The notes beneath the pieces were generated by a model. The model had not been told where the DNA came from. It saw nothing but the letters and a program-made list of their open reading frames with translations, and ran no database searches. A program made the translations under genes and the position numbers. From Haematobia irritans (Eukaryota; Arthropoda; Insecta; Diptera; Muscidae): 64,000 nt of DNA. The DNA is taken from NCBI RefSeq assembly GCF_050003625.1, contig NC_134399.1, forward strand, positions 152,514,473 through 152,578,472, given 5' to 3'. The number at the start of each line of letters is the position of its first letter. The stretch's first letter is position 1. This document shows, piece after piece, positions 33,572-45,007 of the stretch.

Positions 33572-35622
33572 ATGGAAAAAAGAAATTTCGTGTTTTGATA
33601 AAATACTGTTTTCTGAAGGGAAAAAATACGGTGGAAGCAAAAACTTGGCTTGATAATGAGTTTCCGGACTCTGCCCCAGGGAAATCAACAATCATTGATT
33701 GGTATGCAAAATTCAAGCGTGGTGAAATGAGCACGAAGGACGGTGAACGCAGTGGACGCCCGAAAGAGGTGGTTACCGACGAAAACATCAAAAAAATCCA
33801 CAAAATTATTTTGAATGACCGTAAAATGAAGTTGATCGAGATAGCAGAGGCCTTAAAGATATCAAAGGAACGTGTTGGTCATATCATTCATCACTATTTG
33901 GATATGCTGAAGCTCTGTGTAAAATGGGTGCCGCGCGAGCTCACATTTAACCAAAAACAACAACATGTTGATGATTCTGAGCGGTGTTTGCAGCTGTTAA
34001 CTCGTAATACACCCAAGTTTTTCCGTCGATATGTGACAATGGATGAAACATGGCTCCATCACTACACTCCTGAGTCCAATCGACAGTCGGCTGAGTGGAC
34101 AGCGACCGGTGAACCGTCTCCGAAGCGTGGAAAGGCTCAAAAGTCCGCTGGCAAAGTAATGGCCTTTGTTTTTTGGGATGCGCATGGAATATTTGTTATC
34201 GATTATCTTGAGAAGGGAAAAACCATCAACAGCGACTATTATATGGCGTTGTTGGAGCGTTGGAATGTCGAAATCGCGGCAAAAAGGCCCCATATGAAGA
34301 AGAAACAAGTAAGGAAAGACTAAAGTGGGGGGGGGGCGACTATATTATACCCTGCACCACTTTGTAGATCGATACCATATCACATCCGTCAAATGTGTTG
34401 GGGGCTATATATAAAGGTTTGTCCCAAATACATACATTTAAATATCACTCGATCTGGACAGAATTTGATAGACTTCTACAAAATCTATAGACTCAAAATT
34501 TAAGTCGGCTAATGCACTAGGGTGGAACACAATTTTAGTAAAAACAATATGGGAAACATTTAAATCTGAAGCAATTTTAAAGAAACTTCGCAAAAGTTTA
34601 CTTATGATTTATCGCTCGATATATATGTATTATAAGTTTAGGAAAATTAGAGTTGTCAACTAAATCGGAGTAAAAAATTGGCCTCTGTGGTCATATGAGT
34701 GTAAATCGGGCGAAAGCTATATATGGGAGCTATATCTAAATCTGAACCGATTTCAACCAAATTTGGCACGCATAGCAACAATGTTAATTCTACACCCTGT
34801 GCAAAATTTCAACTAAATCGGAGTTTAAAATTGGCCTCTGTGGTCATATGAGTGTAAATCGGGCGAAAGCTATATATGGGAGATATATCTAAATCTGAAC
34901 CGATTTCAATAAAATTTGGCACACTTGACTATAGTACTAATTGTTCTTCTTGTGCAAAATTTTAAGCAAATTAGGGTAAAGTTCTGGCTTCTGGGGCCAT
35001 ATAAGTCCATATCGGGCGAAATATATATATGGGAGCTATATCTAAATCTGAACCGATTTCAATAGGGTTCTATTCTGAGCCAAAACACATACTTGTGCCA
35101 AATTTGAAGGCGATTGGACTAAAACTGCGACCTAGACTTTGATTACAAAAATGTGTTCACGCACAGACGGACATGGCTATATCGACTCAGGAGCCCACCC
35201 TGAGCATTTTTGCCAAAGACACCATGTGTCTATCTCGTCTCCTTCTGGGTGTTGCAAACATATGCACTAACTTATAATACCCTGTTCCACAGTGTGACGC
35301 AGGGTATAAAAAGTGTTGTTCCACCAAGACAACGCACCGTGCCACAAGTCATTGAGAACGATGGCAAAAATTCATGAATTGGGCTTCGAATTGTTTCCCC
35401 ACCCACCGTATTCTCCAGATCTGGCACCCAGCGACTTTTTCTTATTCCCAGACCTCAAAAGGATGCTCGCAGGGAAAAAATTTGGCTGCAATGAAGAGGT
35501 GATCGCCGAAACTGAGGCCTATTTTGAGGCAAAAACGAAGGAGTACTACGAAAATGGTATCAAAAAAATGGAAGATCGTTATAATCGTTGTATCGCTCTT
35601 GAAGGGAACTATGTTGAATAAT
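33572..35622 (+). pseudogene. mariner transposase (irritans subfamily), frameshifted and split by a 1-kb insertion
   Basis: From an ATG at 33572 the start (MEKRNF...) is thrown out of frame by an apparent one-base loss. The correct frame, IKYCFLKGKNTVEAKTWLDN, continues from about 33598 through the helix-turn-helix regions (KLIEIAEALKISKERVGHII) to MDETWLHHYTPESNRQSAEW. After HMKKK at 34305 a 1,004-bp family A element intervenes. The protein then resumes (VLFHQDNAPCHKSLRTMAKI) to SPDLAPSDFFLF and ends GNYVE-stop near 35621. All three Asp residues of the DD34D triad (MDET, HQDN, APSD) survive, though on separate pieces. The protein would excise and paste mariner DNA at TA sites if intact; this copy cannot. 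Confidence 0.85.
34306..35309 (+). mobile_element. Family A tandem-repeat element inserted in mariner transposase
   Basis: It begins CAAGTAAGGAAAGACTAAAG after AAGAAGAAA and ends AGGGTATAA before AAAGTGTTG. The host coding sequence is continuous when the insert is removed (lysine codons of HMKKKKV), so the termini can be placed within a few A's. No duplication beyond the A-run is visible. It has a 5' G-run, the TATTATACCCTGCACCAC subterminal motif, three 153-bp-type units, and a slightly disrupted 3' hairpin (ACCCTG...CAGGGT). Confidence 0.85.
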
Positions 35623-36892
35623 AAAAACGAATTTTGACAAAAAAAAAATCTGTTTTTCTTTGTTAGACCGGGGACGATTTGTCCGAATTTATGGCCGTAT
35701 ACACTGTTAGAAAAATATGTTTTTCATATGTTCCGATATAAACAAAATGTATTTCGGGCACAATTTTAAAACACAATATATTTAAGTGCAAACATGTAAT
35801 GTTCCTAAACTAACACTAAATGTTTGGGACATCTATGTTAATATGTTAGAATATATTATGTTTGGGGCATTAATGTTTCATAAAAATCATATGTGTGAAT
35901 GTAAACATATATAAATTTACAAATTTCGACTAAACATACATATGTTGTGATATTTTATTCAAAGCGACAGAGAGAGTATAGAGAAAGAAATAGAGATGGA
36001 AACCGGGAGAGTTGACGAAAGATATCAACATAACACAGCGAAAGAATCAAAAGAGAACAATTTCTGTGGAACCGCTTGTATGTTGTTGCGGAAAACTGTT
36101 TTATGATAAGGCCAAAAATTTTATATGCTTAAGTCTAAATATTATTTAATTTGAATAAAGAGAATAGACATTCGGAACCAAGAGAATAGACATTTGAAAA
36201 ACAAACAGCATATGTTTTCGCCTTGAGAGCAGCATTTTATGTATGTGTGGACATGTGTTTTGTTTATCATTTTGGCATTATGGGCACAATTTTTTTCTTG
36301 GTTCAATAAAAGAAATCAGGGGTCTTCATAAAAATAACGAAATGGCACTATACCCTTTTTAGAGTTGGGACAGTAAAATGAAATAAGGAGGAAATAGTGA
36401 AAAATTACACAGTAAAATGTATAAAAACAAAGTTTAGTTCCTCTTTATTAATAAGTAGTCCACGAGGAGTTGACGGACACTTTCAAATATAAAAGCGGGC
36501 ATTAAATTCGAGTTTTGCAGCTAAAACAATTTAAAAAGTTTATTTTCTTTAAAATGAATTATTAAAGTCAAATAAAAGGCATTTTAAAGCGATGGTGTTA
36601 AATGCTAGTAAAAAATTGTTCACGCCTAAATAAATTTATGTTTATATTATAAAATTATTTATGTATGTTTATACTCGACTCCACGTTCTTCTTTTGTTAG
36701 AGTTTTTGAATTCCTTCCAAATTTTAAAGTTTTGTACCAAAAACAGTTTTTTGTTACAAAATTGTTATTTTTGCAATATTAAGCACTGTTACTGACTATA
36801 AATCTTTAATATCCCACATTTCGAAGTTTCATTATAAAAATTTAATATAGTACAAATATAAATGTGTAAATTAAAAAAAAAACAAAAAAGTG

Positions 36893-36962
36893 TTCGGTCG
36901 GAGCAGGGACCACGACCCCTTGCATGCAAGGCAGACATGCTAACCACTGCTCCACGTGGCAA
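36893..36962 (-). other. tRNA-like segment within mobile element
   Basis: The reverse complement gives CACGTGGAGCAGTGGTTAGC, then ATGTCTGCCTTGCATGCAAGG, then TCGTGGTCCCTGC. The A-box-like GTGGTTAGCATG and CCTTGCATGCAAGG palindromic arm resemble the head of the SINE, and the B box is eroded. It could be a relic SINE head captured by the element. Confidence 0.45.
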
Positions 36963-37074
36963 ACAAATGTATGTTTCTGTTAAATAATGTTATGTTTGCA
37001 TGCTCGTGGGCGCTGCAAACTATGCTATATAAATGTAATTTATAACGATAATTATCTCCTGGTGACTATAACAG

Positions 37075-37145
37075 CTACGCAATCCAGTGGATAGTGTGTT
37101 GGTTTACAAACTGTATGGTGCTCGGTTCGATTCTCCGTGCAGGCG
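37075..37145 (+). other. tRNA-like segment within mobile element
   Basis: GCTACGCAATCCAGTGGATAGTG, then GGTTTACAAACTGTATGG, then GCTCGGTTCGATTCTC contains an A-box-like TGGATAGTGTGTTGG and a good B box (GGTTCGATTC). It may drive pol III transcription; a genuine tRNA fold is not convincing. Confidence 0.45.
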
Positions 37146-37440
37146 AAAGGTAAAATTTAAAAAATTTATAAAAGTGAATAATTTCTTCAACATTATTTGT
37201 ATTACAGAAAAAGGTGCCAAGAACTAAAATATTTCGTGGATGTGAAAATTACGAGTATGTTAGGCAATGGGAAAAATTCTTCCAAGCATATAATATTTTT
37301 GGGCTCAAAATGCTTCCAAACATATAATATGTTCACATAAAACAAACATATTAATGTTTCGGCAGTATCCAATAATATATGTGCTTCCTGCAAAATATGT
37401 TTGGAACATATGTTAAAGAAGCGTTTTTTTTGTGAGGGTG

Positions 37441-38940
37441 TATTTGTTATTGAATTTCTTTTTGAAACAGTCACCAACATTTCAATTTATCAATCCAATC
37501 CTACTGTGTGTTACTGTCTCGACATACTTGAAATGATTTCAAATTCACCCTCATAATTCACATGACAAAGTTCCTGGTTGTTCTTTTACTCGGAAGAAAG
37601 GTGGGGATGAGGGGAAAGTTAGTACTACCATGCCGAAGTTTTTCCCCCTTGCAAACTAGGTAATGTGTGTGGATGCGGGTGCGTGGCAGACTTGAAACAT
37701 ATTTTATGGTTATGAATTGTTGACTTTTTGCAGCCATTAACAATTTTCGGTATTTAGAGTCAGGCAGTCAAGTCATTTAGTTAGTTAGAGTGCCCCGGTT
37801 CAAAATGAACCCCAAATTCATCCCATCCCCAAGACAAGTTGATGCAATTTAAAAAGAGGAGGATATATTGCCATAGCAATTGCTGTTTTGATTGTTGCCG
37901 TCACCATTATTCGAAAGCATCAGAATGATGGTATCCCCCCGCCCCCCTCAAAAGAGATTCGAAAATTCCCCTTGCTTGTTTGTGCAAAAATAAAAAGGAA
38001 ATCACTTTATATGCTATGTACTTTGCCTTGTTCTTTACCTCCGCAGCACCATTAAGAATTCATCTCAACATCTGGATTTTGGTAAAAAGCAATTTTTTCT
38101 CATTTTTATTGAACCATAATCGTGGGTGACGTAGTGGGTGGTTTATTTTATGATGTTGTTGTTACTGGCCTTTTTGCCTGGTCACCCTCTTCGATTCGAT
38201 TGTTGGAAGGCCTGTTTTATTAAGAATACTTAACATTTTTCGTTACTTCCCTTTTGGGTTGGTCCAAACAGATTAAACGCATTTTTTGTTTCCACATCGT
38301 TTTCGCTGTTTTTGTACCCGGGAAGAAAGGCAAGAAGCAGTGCCACAGAGTCATGATTTGTTTCAAGCATCATTGAAAAGTGATTGAAATTAATTGAGAT
38401 TTCAAATAGATTTTAATTTTTGATTTCATTATCTATGACTTTGTTCTCCGTTTCTTAATAGAATTGTTTAATTAACGCTAATGTTCAATGATTTTTGGCA
38501 ATTTACGAAATGAAGAGGAAATTGTATTTATTTATTGATTGAAATTAGTTTTTAATAGGAAAGTTAAATTAAATTTTCCTATTAATTCGGTATTTTACTC
38601 GAATAGAACAACCGTGAACGTCTGTCTATTCACGCCACAATTAACGTATACTCATGAAAACTCAAAGAATTTTGACAACATTTTTTACACATATAGAAAA
38701 CCCCTACAATTAAAATTTAATCGGACTAACGCTCTGTGACGAAACACAATTTTAATAAACGATATGGAAAATATTTAATTTTAAAAAAGTGCATTTATTA
38801 TTTATCGTGCTAAATATATGAGGGTTGCCTTTTATATTTCGGGATTAGGCAACCCTAGTGCTCCAATCTGCCAATTGATAACTCCATCGTAAAGCTGGAC
38901 TTTTTTGAGGTGATACGTGCCCAGAACATTTTTACATACG
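37441..38940. other. Apparently single-copy DNA, no gene seen
   Basis: Composition is more balanced at 37550-38350 (with GTGTGTGGATGCGGGTGCGTGG and similar) than in the repeats around it. Short open frames have no recognisable motif. It could hold a regulatory region or non-coding exon, but nothing specific supports that. Confidence 0.35.
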
Positions 38941-39277
38941 AGCGCAATGGTTAGCATGCCCGCCTTGCATACACAGGGTCATGAGTTAAAACCTAATTTC
39001 GACCAAACACCAAACAAAGTTTTTAAGCGGTGGATTATCCCACCTCAATAATGCTGATGATATTTCTGAGTATTTCAAAGCTTCTCTAAGTGGTTTCATT
39101 GCAATGTGGAACGCCTTTCGAACTCGGCAATAAAAAGGAGATACCTTGTCATTGAGCTTAACATAGAATCGGTCAGCACTCAGTGATAATAGATAAGATA
39201 ACCACTGTGGTATCACAATGGACTGAATAGTCTAAGTGAGCCTGAAATATCAGGCTGCTACTATACCTAACCTAACC
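38941..39277 (+). mobile_element. tRNA-derived SINE, old copy
   Basis: It starts inside the head (GAGCGCAATGGTTAGCATGC) with a mutated B box (GAGTTAAAACC), continues through GTGGATTATCCCACCTCAAT, and ends CTATACCTAACCTAACC. The tail directly abuts the truncated family B element. Confidence 0.75.
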
Positions 39278-39283
39278 TTAATG

Positions 39284-40013
39284 TTGTGTGCCAACTGGGG
39301 GCTATATATAATTATGGACCGATGTGGACCAATTTTTGCATGGTTGTTAAAGACCATATTCTAACACCATGTACCAAATTTCAGCCGGATCGGATGAAAT
39401 TTGCTTCTCTTAGAGGCTCCGAAAGCCAAATCGGGGGATCGGTTTATATGGGGGCTATGTATAATTATTGACCGATGTGGACCAATTTTTGTATAGATAT
39501 TAGAGATCATATACTAACACCAAGTACCAAATTTCAGCCGGATCGGATGAAATTTTCTTCTCTTAGAAGCTCCGCAAGCCAAATCTGGGGATCGGTTTAT
39601 ATGGGGGCTATATATAATTATGGACCGATGTGGACCAATTTTTGCATGGTTGTTAAAGACCATATACTAACACCATGTACCAAATTTCAGCCGGATCGGA
39701 TGAAATTTTCTTCTCTTAGAGCAATCGCAAGCCAAATTTGGGGGTCGGTTTATATGGGGGCTATACGTAAAAGTGGACCGATATGGCCCATTTGCAATAC
39801 CATCCGATCTACATCACCATCCGATCTACATGTTTCGTTCGGAAGTTAGCGTGATTTCAACAGACGGACGGACGGGCGGACATGCTCAGATCGACTCAGA
39901 ATTTCACCAAGACCCAGAATATATATACTTTATGGGGTCTTAGAGCAATAGTTCGATGTGTTACAAACGGAATGACAAAGTTAATATACCCCCATCCTAT
40001 GATGGATGGTATA
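39284..40013 (+). mobile_element. Family B element, 5'-truncated
   Basis: Lacking the 5' hairpin, it starts within a unit. GGGGG tracts at 39297, 39450 and 39603 give a period of exactly 153 bp. The 3' segment with ACGGACGGACGGGCGGAC ends ATGATGGATGGTATAAAA. Confidence 0.7.
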
Positions 40014-40130
40014 AAAATCTAGAATTTTTCTCACTTAACCCTCTAATGCCCCAATTTTTTTGTCATCTGATTAAATTTTCAATGTTAACGACACAAAAGC
40101 AAGAGAACTAAGCAAGAAAAATTTATACCA

Positions 40131-40711
40131 TAAAATTCAGCATATGCTGCAAAGCGTGCATATATATGGGAGCTATATCAAAATCGGAACCGATTTTGAC
40201 CAAATTTTACATCCATAGTTAGAACAATTTTTCTGCTGTCTTCGCAAAATTTCACGTGAATCGCAGTATAACTTTGGCCTACGTGGTCATATAAATCCAA
40301 ATCGAACGAAAGACAAATATGGGAGCTATATCTAAATCGGAACCGATTTTAACCATATTTGACACACTTAATGGTACTATTAAACGTACTGCTTGTCCAA
40401 AATTTAAATCAAATCAGGGTAAACTCTGGCTTTTGAGGCCATATAAGTGCAAATTGGACAAAAGATATATCTAAATCTGAATCGAAAATCAATAGCGATT
40501 GTCTTTGAGCCTAAGTAAAGCTCTGTGCCAAATTTGAGGACGATCCGACTTAAACTGTGAACTGTATTTGCACAGACGGACATCACAAAATCGACTCAGA
40601 ATTCTAAGACGATCAGTATACTAACCAATGGGTCTCCGACTTTTCCTTCCTGGCGTTACAAATACACAAACTTATTATACCCTGTACCACAGTAGTGGTG
40701 ATGGGTATAAA
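40131..40711 (+). mobile_element. Family A-like element, 5'-truncated, divergent
   Basis: Units start TATATATGGGAGCTATATCA and CAAATATGGGAGCTATATCT. The end is ATTATACCCTGTACCACAGTAG, then GGTGATGGGTATAAAA. Unit sequences are intermediate between family A and other relatives. The short segment just upstream (40035, TTAACCCTCTAATGCCCC) resembles one piggyBac-type terminus, without a visible partner. Confidence 0.55.
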
Positions 40712-40775
40712 AATATCTTAAATATTTTTTATTGCATATCTCATACCCCACCACATAAGAAAAGAACAATCCATA

Positions 40776-41543
40776 CACTAAAAAAAAGCATGTGCGGTTC
40801 CAAAGATTTTGTCTTTACTTTAGCAATTTTGGTATTGATTCCGAGCCAAAGAAGCGGAGAATACAAGTAAGGATACTTTTAAGACACAATTCTCTTTTAA
40901 ATTTGGGTTTTGAGTGCTTGCTTCTAGGAAGCAAATTTTGATTTTTCGTTTTTTCAGATTTGTTTCCTCATATGCTATCAAAGTCTTTTAAAAAGGAGTT
41001 AACGACAACTTTATTTTCCAAATGCAGGCTCGACTTCCACTAGAAATTATGCTATGTTTCAAGTAAAAACATCTTTAAAATAAAGTGTTGAAAAACATGT
41101 TCTATTATTGAACGATTTTTTGCTTTGTAGTCAAGATGCAAAAAGACAACAAATTTAAAGATAATTTCATTAATTTTAAAGAATTTTTCTGAATTATTAA
41201 ATTCACGTTGACCTTACCCCAAAAAAATTTCTTTGATATTAGGACGCCCAATTTTAAGGGCTTTGCCCAAATAAATTTTACAAACATTATTTTCCCTTAT
41301 TGGTTAAGCTACACTTGTAGTTTAGTCAATGCATGGTTTTAAGCTGAAATCAAGTAAACAAAAACAATGTTCAATAACTTATGTTAGCTATAAGAACACA
41401 ACGACTTCATTGAAAAGTTTATCGACTTTTGGACAAGGAAAAAACTTTAGTTTAGAGAAATGCGTCTTCTATGCTATGCAAAATTTGCATTCGTATTTTA
41501 AGGACATGAAATCTTTGGCCTCACGACAATATTTTTTTCAGTG
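40776..41543 (+). mobile_element. CACTGAAAAA-family TIR element
   Basis: The left end CACTAAAAAAAAGCATGTGC and right end ACAATATTTTTTTCAGTG match other copies, and the interior carries TTCCGAGCCAAAGAAGCGGAG and GACATGAAATCTTTGGCC. The left flank is TA; the right flank has changed to CA. Confidence 0.6.
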
Positions 41544-41756
41544 CACACATCATTTATACATAGAATTACACACCCCCAAAAAAATCGCTTCTGTAACATA
41601 TACCCCAAACACATTTTGCTTCAAGCATATATATTTTCTGGATTGGCCCAAACAAAATATTGTTTGTACTGTGGTTCAACTTTAAAAAATTCCTAAGATA
41701 CGTCTTTAATCTCTTCATTGTTGAAAATGAACGTTCGGATGAGCACGTAGTAACTG

Positions 41757-42408
41757 CAGGGATGGAAAATGCAGTACTATAGTACTTTTTTCAAAACGTT
41801 TTCACCCCGGTCAGTACCATAGTACCCCTGCGAATGATTTAGTACCTTTTGTGTATACATTTTTGAGTCAATATCAGATTTACAGCACAATAGCTTTGAC
41901 AAAATATTTTGAGAAAGTTTGAGAAGCATTTTGAGAAAGTCTTTATCAACCTTATTTGCTAATAGTCTTTTACAAATATGGCAAAACAGACATGTTCATG
42001 TGGGAAGAAAATCTCGATTTTGTAAAAGACATAGTCAATCGATTTTTTATTTCGGTAGAAAATGTCAAAATTTTATTTCTATATAGAATTTTTGCAAAAT
42101 TTTATTTTTATAGAAAATTTTGTCAAAATTTTATTTCAATTGAAAATTTTGTAAAAATTTTATTTCTATAGAAAATTTTTGCAAAATTTTATTTCTTTAG
42201 AAAAAATTTTGCAAATTTTTTTTCTATAGAACATTTTTGCAAAATTTTATTTATATAGAACATTTTGTCAAAATTTTATTTTTTTTAAAATTCAGTCTCT
42301 TGACAATAATTTTCCAGTGAAATTTTTGTTGAAATTTAGTAAAATGTACCTTTCTGCTGAAAAAATACTATTTTTGTACTTTCTTAAAAATTGTATTTTC
42401 CATCCCTG
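41757..42408. mobile_element. Non-autonomous hAT-like element with 8-bp duplication AGTAACTG
   Basis: Terminal CAGGGATGGAAAAT and ATTTTCCATCCCTG are inverted repeats, flanked by AGTAACTG at 41749-41756 and 42409-42416. A GTACTATAGTAC palindrome lies just inside the left end. The interior includes the roughly 30-bp TTTCTATAGAAA array (42050-42290). No transposase. Confidence 0.85.
42050..42290 (+). repeat. ~30-bp tandem array inside the hAT-like element
   Basis: About eight units of TTATTTCTATAGAAAATTTTG(T/C)AAAA type. The open frame reported across it (41956-42171) is repeat-driven. Confidence 0.75.
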
Positions 42409-42848
42409 AGTAACTGGCAAAGTGACCAAAATTTTTAAAAGAATGTGCACGTTTGGAAATATCTCTTTATTGCTTCCGTCGCTGAATTATGCAGGTTCTT
42501 TTCGCAGGTTTTGCGCCATTTAATTTACACATGTGTGTTTGGCTGTTTCGTTGTTGTTGCTATGGCCAAACATAGTAAGTCATGTTCACAAAAAGAACAA
42601 CAAACACACATAAAAAGCAGAAATGCATTTTCCAAAAATGAAATTTGTGGTGCGAGAACAAAAACAAGTTGTTTTTTTTTCGACCGTCGTTTGACGGGCT
42701 TTTCAACTAATATTCTATGATTTGTGCAAGTTTTATAGGTAAGCGTTTTTCAAAATAAAACCTCCAGCTTTTCTTCAACATCTTCGATAAGATTTTTCTA
42801 TGCAGCTAAAAATATATATTTATTTATATAAAAATATTCATTCATTTC

Positions 42849-42863
42849 GGGGGGGGGGGGGGG
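42849..42863 (+). repeat. Poly(G) run of 15
   Basis: Fifteen G's followed by TTTGATCCCCCTCATCCCCCCC. This is unusual in such AT-rich DNA. Length may be unreliable for sequencing reasons. Confidence 0.7.
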
Positions 42864-43115
42864 TTTGATCCCCCTCATCCCCCCCTGAATACGGCCTTGG
42901 TTTATAGGCTATTTCTGAATTAATATATTTTTGCATCTAAGCATCTATGAGAGATATATGTTAATATGTTAGAACATAATATGTTCTAACATATTAACAT
43001 ATATTTCCACAAACATGTTATGCTAATTTATGAACATTATATGCTTGCATTTAAAAATAATGTGTTGAAAAATTTGAATTCCAAATATATAATTTTTACA
43101 AGCAAACATATGAAA

Positions 43116-43837
43116 AAGTCGAAAATCTTCAGAATAAGTCTTAGCCTATATTTGAAGCGCTTTTTTCTTAAATCAACGAATTTAAAGACGATTTCTTTAA
43201 TTTAAAATTATTTTTTCTCTGCACTAAAAGATCTACATCACCTTCCACTTTCAACTAAAAGTCAAATTTTCAATTTTGTGTTAATCGATTTTGGTTACTA
43301 TCAAAAGTCTATCAGTTGATTTGAAGATTTGAAGAAAAATTTTAAAAATTGATTAATCAATTTATCAATGTTTTCGAGCATGTGCAATTTCATGTTATTA
43401 TCTTTAATACTCGTATCATTACGTCCTTTTAACAAAGCCACAGCATAGTAAAGAATAAAAAGTCAAATTTAATGAGATTAAAAATGTAACCACGGGGTGT
43501 TTCTATTACAAAGGATATCAAAACTGTGCAATGATATATATGTTGGCATGCAGTCCTTGTTATTTCGGTACAACATTTCAAATTAAACCGCAAATGTAAA
43601 TCGAACAGCAGGCTATCACACATAAAACATCAATAAGAAAGGGATGTATAAACCAGCAATTATTAAAATATATTTTAACTTACTTCATTAAGAAGTGGAA
43701 AATCATCAAAAAAAAATAATAATAATGATCAGATACAAATTAAACGTTTGTGGGTTTAATAAAATACTGCAGTCTAAATATTCTTAAAGCAAAATTTTCA
43801 AACAATAGAAGAAAAGGAGAATCCGGTTCGTTAGCTA
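43116..43837. other. AT-rich DNA, no gene seen
   Basis: No recognisable element or coding sequence. Confidence 0.35.
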
Positions 43838-44085
43838 AACACAGAGAAGGAATATGATCGCCTCAAACATGTTTCAAATCCAAAATGTTATTTTTGATAG
43901 TGATCATGTAAAATGTTTATCGTAAAGATGTTCTTTTTTCGCCAAACATAACATTTTTTCCGAAAACAGATACATAATTTCCGAGAAAAAACATAGTTGC
44001 GATAAAAATTTTACATTGTCACCATCCACAAATAACATTTTTCTTTTGAAACATGTTTGAGGTGATCATATTCCTTCTCTGGGTG
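43838..44085. mobile_element. 248-bp MITE with long TIRs (CACAGAGAAGGAATATGAT)
   Basis: The ends pair over about 45 bases: AGAGAAGGAATATGATCGCC then TCAAACATGTTTC, against the mirrored GAAACATGTTTGAGGTGATC then ATATTCCTTCTCT. TA flanks both sides (43836, 44086). It is related in its outer 20 bp to the element filling the Sp1 intron. Confidence 0.75.
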
Positions 44086-44250
44086 TAGTGGTAATTCTCG
44101 AGAGAAAACTTATTTTTAATGCCCATATCTCACATATCATCATAACTATTAGAATGCTCTACAACTTCATTAACAGGAGGTTTGAACTGAGTATTGGTAT
44201 TATGTTGGTAATCTTTAAGGTTGTCTTTAATAGTATGCCGAAAATGGTGA

Positions 44251-45007
44251 GTGCACAGAAAAAAGTAAAATAGTCATGGGAAAAATAAACTATCTCATAT
44301 GAGAATTTAACTAGATTGTATTCCAAATTTTAAAATAATTTAAATTAATGGAAATTTTCTGAAATTTATGGATTGTTTACTACCATTAATGAAATGCATC
44401 TTTCTCGAAAAGCAAAATGAACTAAGAATAAAGAAAAAATCTTTGGCGCCAGATCATTACCATTTTAATTACGCTGTATTTAATTCTCACTCTTGCTAGC
44501 ATTGAACTTATTTGTATCTAATTGAAATTTTACTAGAATTTAATTCATATACTTTTTGAGCCAAACTTGGAATAAAGAATAAAATTTTTGGGATCACTGA
44601 AAGAAGAGTTTTCTTTTCTGAAGAACGAAATTTTAAACAAACCAAGTTTTCTTTTGGTGCTACAAAATTTTCTAATGAAGTAAATAAAAATCGTTACATG
44701 AAATCGTTGCAACACTTGTTACAAATTCGAGTTTACTTGCTCTTTCAGAAAATCCTTTATAACAAAAGTAAATATCGTTTGTCTAAAATTTCGTTCCCGA
44801 GGAAAGTATTTTGTCTTTGGGTGCTGTGAAAAATGTCTTACATAATTTTAAAAATAAAGTAAAACAAAATAAATAAATAGATATAATTTAGCTTCGGCTT
44901 TTCCACGGACTGTTTTGTTTGTTAAACAGGTGGACTAAAATATGTTTACATCCTGCAAAATTTTCGATTGGGAGGAAGGATTTTTTTTGCAAGCAGTAGT
45001 TTGAGTA
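44251..45007. mobile_element. Decayed CACNGAAAAAA element and foldback relic
   Basis: 44251-44590 retains CACAGAAAAAAGTAAAATAG, AATAAACTATCTCATATGAG and ATTTAATTCATATACTTTTTGAG of the 513-bp family. 44600-44825 is a roughly 225-bp foldback: AGAACGAAATTTTAAACAAA near one end against TCTAAAATTTCGTTCCCGAG near the other. Confidence 0.45.

Larger units (their letters stand above)
33390..35675 (+). mobile_element. irritans-subfamily mariner (Himar-like), interrupted, right end damaged
   Basis: The left inverted repeat ACAGCTTGGCTGATAAGTCC follows TA at 33388. The transposase runs to 34305 and resumes at 35310 after a family A insertion. The right end reads AGACCGGGGAC and then diverges (GATTTGTCCG) instead of completing the inverted repeat, so this terminus is broken. 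The intact element of this type is about 1.3 kb. Confidence 0.85.
35702..37440 (+). mobile_element. Long TA-flanked element with two tRNA-like segments, uninterrupted copy
   Basis: The left end ACTGTTAGAAAAATATG and right end GCGTTTTTTTTGTGAGGGTG are bordered by TA, and both subterminal regions are rich in CATATGTT. At 36893-36962 (minus) and 37075-37145 (plus) are tRNA-like stretches, and a GCTCGTGGGCGCTGC block lies between them. The second copy at 21608-23590 is inverted and carries extra insertions. Nothing protein-coding is visible. Confidence 0.55.
41568..43115. mobile_element. CATATGTT-rich TIR element split by other DNA
   Basis: 41568-41680 (ACACCCCCAAAAAAATCGCT, CATATACCCCAAACACATTT) and 42895-43115 (TTTATAGGCTATTTCTGAAT, GAACATTATATGCTTGCATT) correspond to the two halves of the 465-bp element at 15826-16290. 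The roughly 1.2 kb between them includes the hAT-like element and flanking sequence, so the split implies an earlier insertion. Confidence 0.45.
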
